This document shows, in pieces, positions 52,571 through 64,000 of a stretch of DNA of 64,000 bases. The notes beneath the pieces were generated by a model that worked only from the letters and a program-made list of their open reading frames with translations, had not been told where the DNA came from and made no database searches. A program made the position numbers and the translations under genes. The DNA is from Meconema thalassinum. Lineage: Eukaryota; Arthropoda; Insecta; Orthoptera; Tettigoniidae. The stretch lies in the NCBI GenBank assembly GCA_946902985.2, contig OX336391.1:144091074-144155073 (forward strand). The letters are read 5' to 3'. The first letter of the stretch is position 1; the number at the start of each line of letters is the position of its first letter.

Positions 52571-52776
52571 TTAACCCTAGCAGTACCAAGCCATTTTTTG
52601 AAACGCGATACACCGACGGGGGGTATTTTGTGACCACCGAACTAATTTGTTCTATTTGACATTATAGCTTTTATTTTGAGTTAAGTTATGATATGGACCA
52701 CAATCAACAACCAGAGTAATATAGATTAAATCATATTCACACACAAATTTGTCTGCTGTAGTATGCCTCATGGAAT

Positions 52777-55546
52777 TTTTTATCCTATTTTCATTTATGA
52801 AAAAAATAGGCTTATGAGAACACCTTTTGTCCGTGTGTCTGTCTGTCTGTACGTGTGATGGATTTTTGTGTGTCCCCCCTAATAACTTCTAAACGGATAG
52901 AGCAATTTCAATGAAACTCGGTAAGTTCATAGCACTATTCCGGGCGATACCGACGGTGCCCTTCAAATTTTGTTACGTCTCACCAATCCAACATGGCGGC
53001 TGTGCGAAATATTTCACCAGCATTCAATACCTCCGAAAGTATTGCCGATAGCGCCCTGGAATTTTGTATGATGATAAAGGAAACTACTAGAAGTTCACCT
53101 ATGTGACATTTGAAAAACTGATAACTACAAAACCAACATGGCGGCCAAGCGAAGTTGCGACTTTTAAATAGACGTTTCCCGCGATTTAACCAACCAAACG
53201 CAATGATACTTGGTACAGTATATGCTAATACACATTGTAATGCACCGACATCTAACTTCGTTCAATTGTTTACATACCCTCAAGATGGCGGCTGTGCGAA
53301 ATATTTCACCGGCATTCTATATCTCTGAAACTATTACCGGTATCACCATGAAATTTTGTACGGAGATAAACGGCACTACTGGAAGTTCATCGATGAGACT
53401 CTCAAAAACCGGTTAACTAAAAAACGAATATGGCGGCCAAGCGAAGTTGAAAGTTTTAAATAGACTTTTCTCGCGATTTAATGATCCAAACGCAATAAAA
53501 CTTGGTACAGCAAATGTTTATACACATTGTAATGCACTGGTATCTAATTTAGTTCAATTGTTTATATAACCTCAAGATGGCGGCTGTGCGAATTTCGAAA
53601 ATCAAGTTCTATTTTTTGTGTTCTAATCATGCGATCGAAATCAACATTTGCATAATGAACGTACACAATAATCATCATCTAATAGTACATAACTCTATGG
53701 CCTATATATATTAAAATCCAACATGGCGACCATCTGAAATATTTAGATGGTTCTCAATATCTATTAATATACCACAGCAATCAAACTGAAATTTTGTAAG
53801 TTTTTAGAGGCTATAATCATTTGGGACGTTTAATAACCTGGCGAGCACAAATCCAACATGGCGGCGACGCGAAATTTAAATACTCAAATGGACGTTTCTT
53901 GCGTTTTAACCATCCAAACGCAGTGAAACTTGATACTGTGTATGCTTATACAAATTTTAATCGACTGGCATCTAATTCATTTAAATTATTTTCATAACCA
54001 CAATATGGCGGCTGAGCGAAATTTTAAAATCCCGTTTTTATTTCTTGTGTTCTAATCATGCGATTGAAGATTGAATAAAACACCTACACAATAATCTTCA
54101 TGTAATCATACTAATATATAACAAATAGTTCCGTGAAGAACTATACAGCCTATTTTCATATATCCTGCTCATGTTAATTGCCTCTATCAACATACAAAAT
54201 TTCAGTTTAATTGCTGTAACAGATTCGTAGATATTGAGAACCGTCTAAATATTGCAGGTGGTCGCCAGGTTGGATTTTTATTTTTGTACTATTACATTAA
54301 GATTATTGTGTACGTGTGGTATTCAAACTGCAATCGCATGATTAGAACACAAGAAGTAAAAACGAGATTTTAAAATTACGCATACCAGCCATCTTGTGAT
54401 TATGCAAACAATTGAAATAATTTAGATGCCAGTGGATCAACATTTGTATAGGCATTTAACGTGCAACGTTTCACGAGTCTCGGATAGTTAATTCGCGAGA
54501 AACGTCCATTTAAATATTTATACTTCGCATCGCCGCCATTTTGGATTTGTGCTCACCAGGTTACTGAAAGTCCTATAGGTGAACATATGTTCATAGTCTC
54601 TATGAACATAAAGAATTTCAGTTTGGTTGCTGTAAAAGATTCATAGATATTGAGAACCGTCTAAATATTTCGGAAGCTCGCCATTTAGGATTGTTATATG
54701 TATAGGCCATAGAGTTATGTACCATTCAAGGACAATTATTGCCTAGGTTCATTATTCAAACTGTCACCTCGATCGCATGATTACGACACAAGAAATAAAA
54801 ACTTAATTTTAAAATTTCGCACAGCCGCCATCTTGAGGTTATGTAAACAATTGAATTAAATTAGATGGCAGTGCATTAAAATCTGCAAAATCATTTACTC
54901 TACCACATTTCACTGCGCTCAGAGAGTTAAATCACGAGAAAAGTCTATTAAAATATTTCAAATTCGCTTGGTCGCCATGTTCGTTTTGTACTTTACAGGT
55001 TTATGAAATATACATAGGTAAACTTGTATCAGTACCCTTCATTACCGTACAAAATTGCATGATGATATCTGTAATAGTTTCGGAGATATAGAATGTCAGT
55101 GAAATATTTCGCACAGCCGCCATTTTGAGGTTATGTAAACAATTGAACCAAATTAGACTCCAGTGCATTACAATGTGTATAAACATTTGCTGTACCAAAT
55201 TTCATTACGTTTGTATAGTTAAATCGTGAGAAAAGTCTATTAAAAAGACTCAACTTCGCTTGGCCGCCATGTTGGTTTTGTAGTCACCAGGTTTTTGAAA
55301 GTCTCATAGGTGAACTTCTAGTAGTGCCCTTTCTCACCGTGCACAATTTCAGGGCGATATCTGTAATAGTTTCGGAGATATTGAATGCTAGTGAAATATT
55401 TCGCACAGCCGCCATGTTGGATTGGTGAGACGTAACAAAATTTGAAGGGCACGGTCGAGGTCGCCGGGAATAGCGCTATGAACTCACTGAGTTTCATTGA
55501 AATCGCTCCAGCCGTTTAGATTTTATTAGGGGGGGACACACACACA

Positions 55547-55583
<37 letters not shown>

Positions 55584-55632
55584 CAAAAGGTGATCTCATA
55601 TGCCTATTTTTTCAAAATTGAAAATAGGCTAA
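52777..55632. repeat. Array block 1: two facing arms with an ATGGCGGC motif every 145/147 bases
   Basis: Left arm, + strand: the motif's ATG lies at 52993, 53138, 53285, 53430, 53577, 53723, 53858 and 54005. Right arm, minus strand: the motif's CAT lies at 54390, 54537, 54682, 54829, 54976, 55121, 55268 and 55413. Spacings are 145 or 147 with few exceptions. Arms meet near 54119 and the outer ends (AATAGGCTTATGAGA near 52807; AAAGGTGATCTCATATGCC at 55582) are inverted. So it is a large imperfect palindrome of about 292-base units. Confidence 0.9.
55543..55581. repeat. (CA)n at the outer end of array block 1
   Basis: ACACACACACACCTCACACA and on. The same CA-rich segment ends blocks 2 (57208-57272) and 3 (61552-61602), before CGGACAAAAGGTGATCTCAT. 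Confidence 0.9.
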
Positions 55633-55781
55633 AAATGAGATGGTGTGTGTCTGTCTGTGTGTTACTCACTAACGCAAGAACCACTGGTCCGATTTAAATG
55701 AAATTTTGCATGGATGTAGCTGATTTACCATGTTTACATATAGGATACTTTCAATTTCGATATTTTGCACTATTAAACAAG

Positions 55782-57220
55782 TAGTTCCGTGAAGAACTAT
55801 ACAGCCTATTTTCATATATCCTACATATGTTAATTGCCACTATCAACATACACAATTTCTGTTTGATTGCTGTAATAGATTCGTAGATATTAAGAACCGA
55901 CTAAATATTTCGGATGGTCGCCCTGTTGGATTTTATATATGTAGGTCCTAGAGTTATGTACTGTTACATGCAGATTATTGTGAACGTGTATTATTCAAAC
56001 TTCAATCGCAAAATGAGGACACAAGAAAAAACAAGGAGATTTTAAAATTTTTCACAGCTGCCATCTTGAGGTTATGGAAACAATTGAAATAAATTAGATG
56101 CCAGTGGATTAACATTCGTATAAGGATTTACTGTACCAAGTTTCACTGCACTCGGATGGTTAAATTGCGAGAAACGTCCATGTGAATATTTATAATTCGC
56201 GTCACCGCCATGTTGGATTTGTGATCACCAGGTTATTTAATGTCCTATAGGTGAACTTAAGTTCATAGCCCCTATGAACATTAAAAAATGCAGTTTGATT
56301 GCTAAAATAGATTCGTAGATATTCAGTATCGTCTAAATATTTCGGATGGTTGCCATGTTGGATTGTTAAATGTATAGGCCATAGAGTCATGTACCATTAA
56401 AGGAAAATTATTGCGTAGGTTCATTATTCAAACTTTCACTTCGATTGCATGACTACATCACAAGAAATAAAAACTTAATTTTAAAATTCGCACTGCCGCC
56501 ATCTTGAGGTTATGTAAACAATTGAACTAAATTAGATACCAGTGGATTACAATGTGTATAAATATTTCCTGTACCAGGTTTCAGTGCGCTTGGAACATTA
56601 AATCGCGAGAAAGGTCTATTTAAAATTTTCAAATTCGCTTGGCCGCCATGTTCGTTTTGTAGTTAACCGGTTTTTGAAAGTCTTATAGATGGACTTCCAG
56701 TAGTGCCCTTTATCTCCGTACAAAATTTTAGGGAGATACCGCTAATAGTTTCAGAGATATAGAATGCCGGTGAAATATTTCGCACATCCGCCATCTTGTG
56801 ATTATGTAAACAATTGAACGAAGTTAGATGTCGGTGCATTACAATGTGTATAAACATATACTGTACAAAGTTTCATTGCGTTTGGTTGGTCAAATCACGA
56901 GAAACGTCTATTTAAAAGTCGCAAATTCGCTTGGCTGCCATGTTGCTTTTGTAGTTACCAGGTTTTCAAAAGTCACATAAGTGAACTTATAGCAGTTCCC
57001 TCTATCACCATAGAAAATGTCAGGGTAATATCGGTAATAGTTTCGGAGATATTGAATGCTGGTGAAATATTTCGCACAGCCGCCATGTTGGATTGGAGAG
57101 TCGTAACAAAATTTGAAGGGCACGGTCGAGGTCACCGGGAATAGTGCTATGAACTTTCAGAGTTTCATTGAAATCCCTCCTGCCGTTTAGATTTTATTAG
57201 GGGGGGACACACACACGAAT

Positions 57221-57252
<32 letters not shown>

Positions 57253-57330
57253 CACACACGCACACACACACGGACAAAAGGTGATCTCATAAGCCTATTT
57301 TTTTTTCAAAATTGAAAATAGGCTAAAAAT
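55782..57330 (-). repeat. Array block 2: one arm of the same family
   Basis: Starts AAGTAGTTCCGTGAAGAACT and ends TCAAAATTGAAAATAGGCTA, like the right arm of block 1. Minus-strand motif positions (CAT) are 56062, 56209, 56354, 56500, 56647, 56792, 56939 and 57084. Spacings are 147, 145, 146, 147, 145, 147 and 145. Confidence 0.9.
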
Positions 57331-57659
57331 GGCGACCATTTTAGTGACGTCACTACACCCTTTGGTTTCAAAATTTCATATTTCCATATCAATTAAAAAG
57401 AGAACGCTAAGAAATAGCAAACTTTTGATGCATACACGAGATTTAACATTTAATTTTCTATCCAAAAGGTCCTTATCACTTTTCGTGTATCTCCAACGGT
57501 TAGCGAGTAAAACCTAAATTTGTGCAATAAAACACGGTCAACACCGAGCGGTGCAGTATATCTCTACATACATAAAAATTAAGGTTTGTATGCTTTTTCG
57601 CAATTTTTGCGGAAATTTGAGTTATTTACGCGTTTCAGACTGTTTTATTATGGATGCGC

Positions 57660-59934
57660 GCGAAAATAATTTTTTGGTCTGTCTGTCTGTTTGTTTGTTT
57701 GTTTGTCTGTGGACAACTTTGTTCCCTTATAACTCGAGAACGGCTGGGTGTATCAACGTAAAATTTGGTACAGATATCCATCAGAGGCACGACACTAATC
57801 ATTGATGTAACCCTTCTCCGTACCTCTCATAAAAGAGGGCCCACCCCCTTAAAATACATGCTGAAATAGGAGTAGAAGGGCGAGACAAAATCATTTTCAT
57901 CCCCTCAATGTGAGAGACAAAACTCGGGAGGGCCCCGAAATCCACATTTTAAGGCCCTAAAACCAACCGTTTTTGAGATATTCCCAGAAAACTAATTTCA
58001 TTTAATAAACTAATGAACAAATACAAGCCGGTAACCATGGCAACAGATTCTCAGAGGTCCATCTACTGCTTTAAGACGCAATGCAATTCCATTAATTACA
58101 TTGGTGTGAAAGTTTGCAAACGGCTAGAAAGTTATCACGGAACCAAATTAAGCTGTAAAATTCATCAATACGTATAATGCGCTTAAGGGGGTCAAGGGGT
58201 ACGCTAGAATTTTTTCACGCGATTTACACCTGCGGGTGTGGTACGGCAGGTATATTATATTCCTATCCCTATATTATTTTATTATTATTAGTATTATTGT
58301 ATGGCGTACAGCGAGGAGACAAAGCCCCTCGGTGCCAGAAACAAAACTTGGGGGCCTCGAAAACTACATTATAAGGCTCTAAAACCAACAGTTTCTGAAA
58401 TATTCCCAGAAAACTAATTTAATTAAATTTAACAAACTAATGAAGGAATGGAAATCGGTAACCATGACAACATTATCTCAAGGGGTGGCATCCAACTTTC
58501 CATCAATTTCTGTAAGAAGCAATATCACTCCATTTATACCTTGCCACGGTGGGTGAGTGGATAGCGTGTCGGTCTACTAACCCCAAGATTGCAGGTTCAC
58601 TCCTGGCCGTGGTAAGTGATTTTTGAAAGGCGGCAAAAATACGACTCGCATGTCATACGATGTTGGCATGTCAAGGAACCCATTTGAATTCAGTAGGCCG
58701 TGTTCAAAATGGCAAAATTAATCTCAGGAGTTTCCGCCAACACAAAGTTCCTCATTTCTCTGCTAGATAGCGCTATAGTGTTCAAGGAGCTTAGATATCT
58801 ACCCTCCTTGACTTTCATAGTGATTCAAGGAACAACGAAATTTCGACATGCAAGCTACCCTCTGGGTGTCAAATTACGAAGCTTGCACCCGGCATCCGAG
58901 GCCATACGATATTATTATTAGGCTACTCCATTTATTACATTTCTGTGAAAGTTTGCAAATGGCTATAAGGTTATCCAACGTAGGCTGTATAATTCGTCAA
59001 TGCAATTAAGGGGGTCAAAGGGTAACCTAGAATATTTTCATGCAATTTCACGTGCGACATATAGTACAGAAAGTCTATTATATCTCCAAACAACAACATT
59101 ATTTTCTAAAATTCCTGAATTGAATCAGCATTTTTTGCGGCTTTTAGGAATTTGGGCCATTTGAGGCTAAAGAACCTGAATTTTCATGCACCACAAGCCT
59201 TTATAATTTATGAAAGAGGTCTTCCTGTGTATGGGGACCTAACACAACTTAGAGGGTCATTTTTTATGTGAGGTGTATTGCGTTTCGTCTACAAGGCTTT
59301 CAAATCTATTTCACGTCCGCAAGTACACGTTAGGTGAATTTAGTTTGAGAGCACATTTTAACTAATCTTTTTTTTGTCGACATACGGGTTCATCGTAAGG
59401 ATGATTTTGTTTGATACTGTATGGTAGATATACCCATATTTGTATATCTGGGTGATATGTTGTAGACAATAGAATTGTATGTCTGTCTTTCTGTGTATCT
59501 TTATGTACGCCTATAAATCGTTTTCGGATGCTTGGTGCATCGTAAAATTTGATATGGTAAACATGAGTCAATGCACCAATCATATATATAAAACTCCTCA
59601 CCGTACTTTTCATACAGTGGAAGGATGGATATAGGGAAAACTTCTCAAAATACATGCTAAAATAGGCGAAATATAAAAATTATCCTAGAAGGACGATCAA
59701 AGCATATGTTGCGCTTCTCATTGTGAGACACAAAATTCGCGAGTCTATAAGGAGTCTCGGAAAACCACGTTTTAAGGCCCTTAAATTAACAGTGTGTGTG
59801 AAATTCCCAGAAATCTAACTTCGTTCTGATAAACTTATGAAAGAATGACAAACCGCTAACCATTGCAACAGTAGTTCAATTGATAATGTCTCGTGTTAAT
59901 ATATAACACCGTTCGAAGAACGGGTACTTCTGCT
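57660..59934 (-). mobile_element. M-family repeat, same plan as the I-family
   Basis: Minus strand: head ACTAGCAGAAGTACCCGTTC then TTCGAACGGTGTT (CCGTTC/GAACGG hairpin) near 59905-59935. Three diverged 0.4-kb tandem units follow (each with TTCCCAGAAAACTAATTT-like sequence near 57985, 58402 and 59800). The tail holds (AAAC)n/(GACA)n at 57678-57712. SINE A interrupts it at 58538-58924. Confidence 0.55.
58538..58924 (+). mobile_element. SINE family A, full length with perfect TSD
   Basis: tRNA-derived head TGGGTGAGTGGATAGCGTGT (box A) and box B-like AGGTTCACTCCTGG, body to GGCATCCGAGGCCATACGAT, and tail (ATT)3-4. Flanked by ACTCCATTTAT at 58527-58537 and 58925-58935. The empty site is visible in the neighbouring M unit (TTCCATTAATTACATTGGTG at about 58087). 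Confidence 0.95.
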
Positions 59935-61651
59935 AGTAGTACATAAATCTAAGGCTTATAATATAAAAATCCAACATGGTGACAATCTGAAATATTTAGA
60001 CGGTTCTCAATATCTACGAATCTGTTACAGCAATTAAACTGAAATTTTGTATGTTGATAGAGGCAATTAACATTAGCAGGATATATGAAAATAGGCTATT
60101 TAGTTCTTCACGGAACTACTTGTTACATTAAGAAACAAGTAGTTCCGTGAAGAACTATACAGCCTATTTTCATATATCCTGCTAATGTTAATTGCCTCTA
60201 TCAACATACAAAATTTCAGTTTAATTGCTGTAACAGATTCGTAGATATTGAGAACCGTCTAAATATTTCAGATGGTCGCCATGTTGGATTTTTATTTTTG
60301 TATTATTACATTAAGATTATTGTGTACGTGTGGTATTCAAACTTCAATCACATGATTAGAACACAAGAAGTAAAAACGAGATTTTAAAATTACGCACAGC
60401 AGCCATCTTGTGATTATGCAAACAATTGAAATAAATTAGATGCCAGTAGATCAACATTTGTATAAGCATTTAACGTGCAGCGTTTCACGGCACTCGGATA
60501 GTTAATTCGCGAGAAACGTCCATTTAAATATTTATACTTCGCGTCGCCGTCATGTTGGATTTGTACTCACCAGGTTACTGAAAGTCCTTTAGGTGAACAT
60601 ATGTTCATAGTCTCTATGAACATAAACAAATTCAGTTTGGTTGCTGGAAAAGATTCATTGATATTGAGAACAGTCTAAATATTTCGGAAGCTCGCCATTT
60701 AGGATTGTTATATGTATAGGCCATAGAGTTATGTACCATTCAAGGACAATTATTGCCTAGGTTCATTATTCAAACTGTCACCTCGATCGCATGATTACGA
60801 CACAAGAAATAAAAACTTAATTTTAAAATTTCGCACAGCCGCCATCTTGAGGTTATGTAAACAATTGAATTAAATTAGATGGCAGTGCATTACAATCTGC
60901 AAAATCATTTACTGCACCTCATTTCACTGCGCTCAGAGAGTTAAATCACGAGAAAGGTATATTATAACATTTCAAATTCGCTTGGTCGCCATGTTCGTTT
61001 TGTACTTTACAGGTTTATGAAATATACATACGCAAACTTGTATCAGTACCCTTTATCACCGTACAAAATTGTAGGGAGATATCTGTAATAGTTTCGGAGA
61101 TATAGAATGTCAGTGAAATATTTCGCACATCCGCCATTTTGAGGTTATGTAAACAATTGAACTAAATTAGACTCCAGTGCATTACAATGCGTATAAACAT
61201 TTGCTGTAGCAAGTTTCATTACGTTTGGATAGTTAAATCGCGATAAAAATATATTTAAAAGTCTCAACTTCGCTTGACCGCCATGTTGGTTTTGTAGTCA
61301 CCAGGTTTTTGAAAGTCTCATAGGTGAACTTCTAGTAGTGCCCTTTATCACTGAACACAATTTCAGGGCGATATCGGTAATAGCTTAAGAGATATTGAAT
61401 GCTAGTGCAATAATTCGCACAGCCGCCATGTTGGATTGGTGAGACGTAACAAAATTTGAAGGGCACGGTCGAGGTCGCCGGGAATAGTGCTATGAGCTTA
61501 CCAAGTTTCATTGAAATCGCTCCAGCCGTTTAGATTTTAATAGGGGGGACACACACACACCTCACACACACACACACACACGCACGCACACACACACGGA
61601 CAAAAGGTGATCTCATAAGCCTATTTTTTCAAAATTGAAAATAGGCTAAAA
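59935..61651. repeat. Array block 3: right arm plus a short left arm forming a palindrome
   Basis: Right-arm motif positions are 60280, 60404, 60551, 60696, 60843, 60990, 61135, 61282 and 61427. The left arm (59957-60123) is nearly the exact reverse complement of 60135-60300, with the palindrome centre near 60129 and a loop of about 12 bases. Compared with block 1 most of the left arm is missing. Confidence 0.9.
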
Positions 61652-61672
61652 ATGTTCAGTTCATGGATTTCT

Positions 61673-61855
61673 TCACTCATTACTTACTTCTGGATTATCA
61701 TTGCACTTTGCACAAATGATTGTCTTGTTGCTATGTTTTCCAGACGAGTATATCTTGCAAGAAGCACAGATCATTGTTGTTTTGTTCACTTTGTTGTATT
61801 TCTGGCCTTTGGAGTGAACTACCAACAAGGGAGGGGGGTGCTCTTTGCCCACCAC
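61673..61855 (-). pseudogene. piggyBac-like C-terminal cysteine-rich fragment
   Basis: VHSKGQKYNKVNKTTMICAS and IICAKCNDNPEV fit the CxxC-rich C-terminal domain of piggyBac transposases (CxxC, then CxxC near the end). Only 60 codons remain; the catalytic DDD core is absent. It lies 190 bases inside the TTAA-flanked right end. Confidence 0.45.
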
Positions 61856-62062
61856 CCAAAAAAATTGCTATTAGCTTTTTACAGATGATAAAAAATTAAT
61901 AAAGCAATTGAATGGTACAATGACAGAGCTAGTTATGGACAATTACTCCTCTTTCAGGATGCATAGGAAACATATATTACACTGTAAGTTAAAAAAATCT
62001 AAATAGTGGGCACTCCCCCCCCCCTCTCTCTCTCTCTCTTCCGTTGGTACTGCTAGGGTTAA

Positions 62063-62249
62063 TGGAGGTAAGCCCATGCTAAAATAGTGAAACCATGGGC
62101 ATGCGTATAATGGGCATTCTGAGAAACAAATGTGTGCAGATCTTATTCAATGATGTATTTACATAGCATATTTCTGCTACTGTATCACTTTTACTCTCGT
62201 GTTAAGATCAAACAGAACACTCTCTAAGCCATAATGACTGCTGCCGAAC
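62063..62249. other. No feature recognised
   Basis: Flank between the TTAA-bounded span and the SINE D copy. Confidence 0.5.
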
Positions 62250-62562
62250 TATGTCGGTGCCGTAGTCGGTAGAATGCTGAACTGCTATGCTCAAGATCAC
62301 GGGTTCAAACCCGGCCGAAGTCTTCGGATTTTTAAGAGCGTTAAAATATTTCAGTATGCCTTCCCTTGGAGGGGAAGTGAAGCCGGTGGGCCCATGTCAT
62401 AGATTTATGGCACGTAAAAGAACCTACCACTGCAATTAGTAGGGTAGAAAAATGTTTCGGTTATATTTGGCTATTTAGAAACGCTCTATCAAGTTCCAAC
62501 GTTCACCGCTAGAAATTAGTGGCAGTAGCATCTGGTAGCCAAAGTCGGAACTACTTGAAAAT
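62250..62562 (+). mobile_element. SINE family D, 3'-truncated copy
   Basis: Head TGTCGGTGCCGTAGTCGGTA, box B GGTTCAAACCC, then TCATAGATTTATGGCACGTA, to AGTCGGAACTACTTGAAAAT where similarity to 27307-27826 ends. The AACC tail is absent. Confidence 0.9.
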
Positions 62563-62589
62563 GAACTTGTTGGGAGCCCTCAGACGTTC

Positions 62590-64000
62590 AATCAAAAGTG
62601 CCCAGCTAATGGCCATCTCTTATATAAAAACAAGTGTCCTGACTGACTGATTCACTGACTCATCGTTGCCCAGCCAAAACTATTAAAGTTAGAAACATGA
62701 AATTTTGGGGAAATGTTCGTAGTAAGTCCCCACTGTCATGGTATAGAAGTTACTAAGGAAGGATTTTTGGATATTCAGGTTCTAAAGGGGTGTTAAGAGG
62801 GTAGATCTGCATTTCATTGAATAACAATATCTCCCGATTGGTTTCATTGGGACATTCGACACTCGGCATATAAACTCATCATTAACAAGAAGTTCCGTGA
62901 AGAACTATACAGCCTACTTTTCATACCAATGATTATTCTACAGAATATGAACCTATCTAGAATAATGACGAAATTAAGTTGGTAATATCGAAATATCGAA
63001 TTAGTTCAAAATATACCTGGTATAATATAGCCTAATAGAGCATGACAGTTGGCAGCCCTGGTGACTGAATATATTCTTAGTTCCATCTCTTAAGGTACAG
63101 AATACAAAATTTGGTTGAAGTCCAATGGACGTTACATGCAATTAGACACTGGATCTATCAGCACGCGTAAAAGCATGTTGGCAACAATGTCATGAGTGTG
63201 CTGGTCAGAAATTATCTGAAATATTATGATAACTTGTTGTGCCAATTTTGGATGAAATCCATTTGTTAGTATAGAAGTTACATGTATTTTAAAATTGGAC
63301 ATATCAGCAGGCATAGAATCATGTTGGCAGCACTGACTTATATTAATACTCCAAATTAATCTAGAATGTCAGGTGCTATACGTGTGCAAAGTATAGAGCT
63401 GTTGGCTTGCATACTTTCTGATATATTGATATTGGGGTAAAAAATATAGACAGAATTTATTAACAGTTGGCAGCCCTGAGTGCTCTTAACAATACTTATA
63501 GTCATATCTGTTATGGTACACATAGCACATACGAAATTTGGTTGAAATCCAACTGATAGTATAGAAGTTACATGTATTTAAAAATTGGTACTATCAGCAG
63601 GCTTATAATCATGTTGGTAGAACTGACGTATATAAGTTACTCCATATTAATCTAAAATGTCAGAATATACGTGTGCATAGTTTAAAGCTGTTGGCTTGCA
63701 TACTTTCCGATATATTGGTATTTGGATTTTAAAAAATAGAGAGAGCAATTATGAACAGTTGGCAGTCCTGGTGGCTCTTATGAATATGCTCAGTCATATC
63801 TGTTTACGTTCAGATATTACATACAAAATTTGGTTGAAATCCAGTTGATAGTGTAGAAGTTATATGCATTTAAACATTGGACCTATCAGAAGGCTTAAAA
63901 TTATTTTGGCAACACTGCCATGGTTGGCCTCCTGGAAATTAAACTGAAATAGGCTTATCTACATGTGTGCCAATTTTGGAATAGCTCCCATGCATACCTT
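62590..64000. repeat. Degenerate tandem repeats, unassigned element
   Basis: TTGGCAGCCCTG-type motifs recur at about 63050, 63468 and 63758, each with AAATTTGGTTGAAATCCA and a TATCAGCAGGC segment: units of roughly 290-420 bases. AAGTTCCGTGAAGAACTATA at 62890 links the stretch to the array blocks. It runs off the right edge. Confidence 0.7.

Larger units (their letters stand above)
52571..62062. mobile_element. TTAA-bounded piggyBac-like span, filled by later repeats
   Basis: TTAACCCTAGCAGTACCAA (52571-52589) is mirrored exactly by TTGGTACTGCTAGGGTTAA (62044-62062): a TTAA target plus a 15-base CCCTAG... inverted end, as in piggyBac. Just inside the right end the minus strand encodes a cysteine-rich tail like that of piggyBac transposases. 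The intervening 9 kb is mostly other repeats, so the original element is internally deleted and invaded. Confidence 0.6.

Overview
This is nuclear DNA from an arthropod, most likely an insect (inferred from the element families and AT-rich context; the species cannot be named). No host gene could be recognised. Nearly everything that can be identified is a transposable element or a decayed copy of one: two intact or near-intact Tc1-like transposons, two long non-LTR retrotransposons plus fragments, an LTR retrotransposon gag with its primer-binding region, a decayed Helitron, hAT-like, piggyBac-like and tyrosine-recombinase-like elements, and at least six SINE families. Identifications rest on protein motifs, terminal repeats, target-site duplications (TSDs) and comparison of copies inside the window; no database search was possible.

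Layout. 1-2.6 kb: 5' part of an LTR-retrotransposon on the minus strand (728-codon open frame running off the left edge, with lysine-tRNA primer-binding sites upstream of it). 2.6-6.7 kb: no recognised gene, probably LTR and old repeats. 6.7-20.3 kb: SINEs with (ATT)n tails and two long non-LTR elements on the minus strand, a Dong/R4-like element (7.25-11.18 kb) and an APE-type element with an intact 1041-residue frame (15.9-19.4 kb); both sit between (ATT)n tracts. 20.8-25.5 kb: MITE-like hairpin elements and broken LINE ends. 27.3-31.7 kb: a SINE with a perfect TSD beside a Helitron remnant (OTU protease, Rep, Pif1-like helicase). 32-39.5 kb: hAT-like, piggyBac-like and tyrosine-recombinase-like non-autonomous elements. 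39.7-45.4 kb: a three-level nest, in which a repeat element with a minisatellite tail is split by a Tc1 element, itself split by a gag-only retroposon. 46.4-51.2 kb: a 5S-rRNA-like SINE, further SINEs, a hAT-like element and a structurally intact Tc1 element. 52.6-62.1 kb: a TTAA-bounded span filled by three blocks in which an ATGGCGGC-type motif recurs every 145 or 147 bp. 62.2-64 kb: a SINE and degenerate tandem repeats.

The elements interact mainly as landing sites for one another. SINE tails made of ATT triplets lie next to long LINEs, SINEs lie inside SINEs, and DNA transposons lie inside retroelement tails. The least explained structure is the 52.8-61.6 kb array, whose motif matches both the YY1/PHO site and the TISU translation-initiation element, in arms that are partly palindromic.
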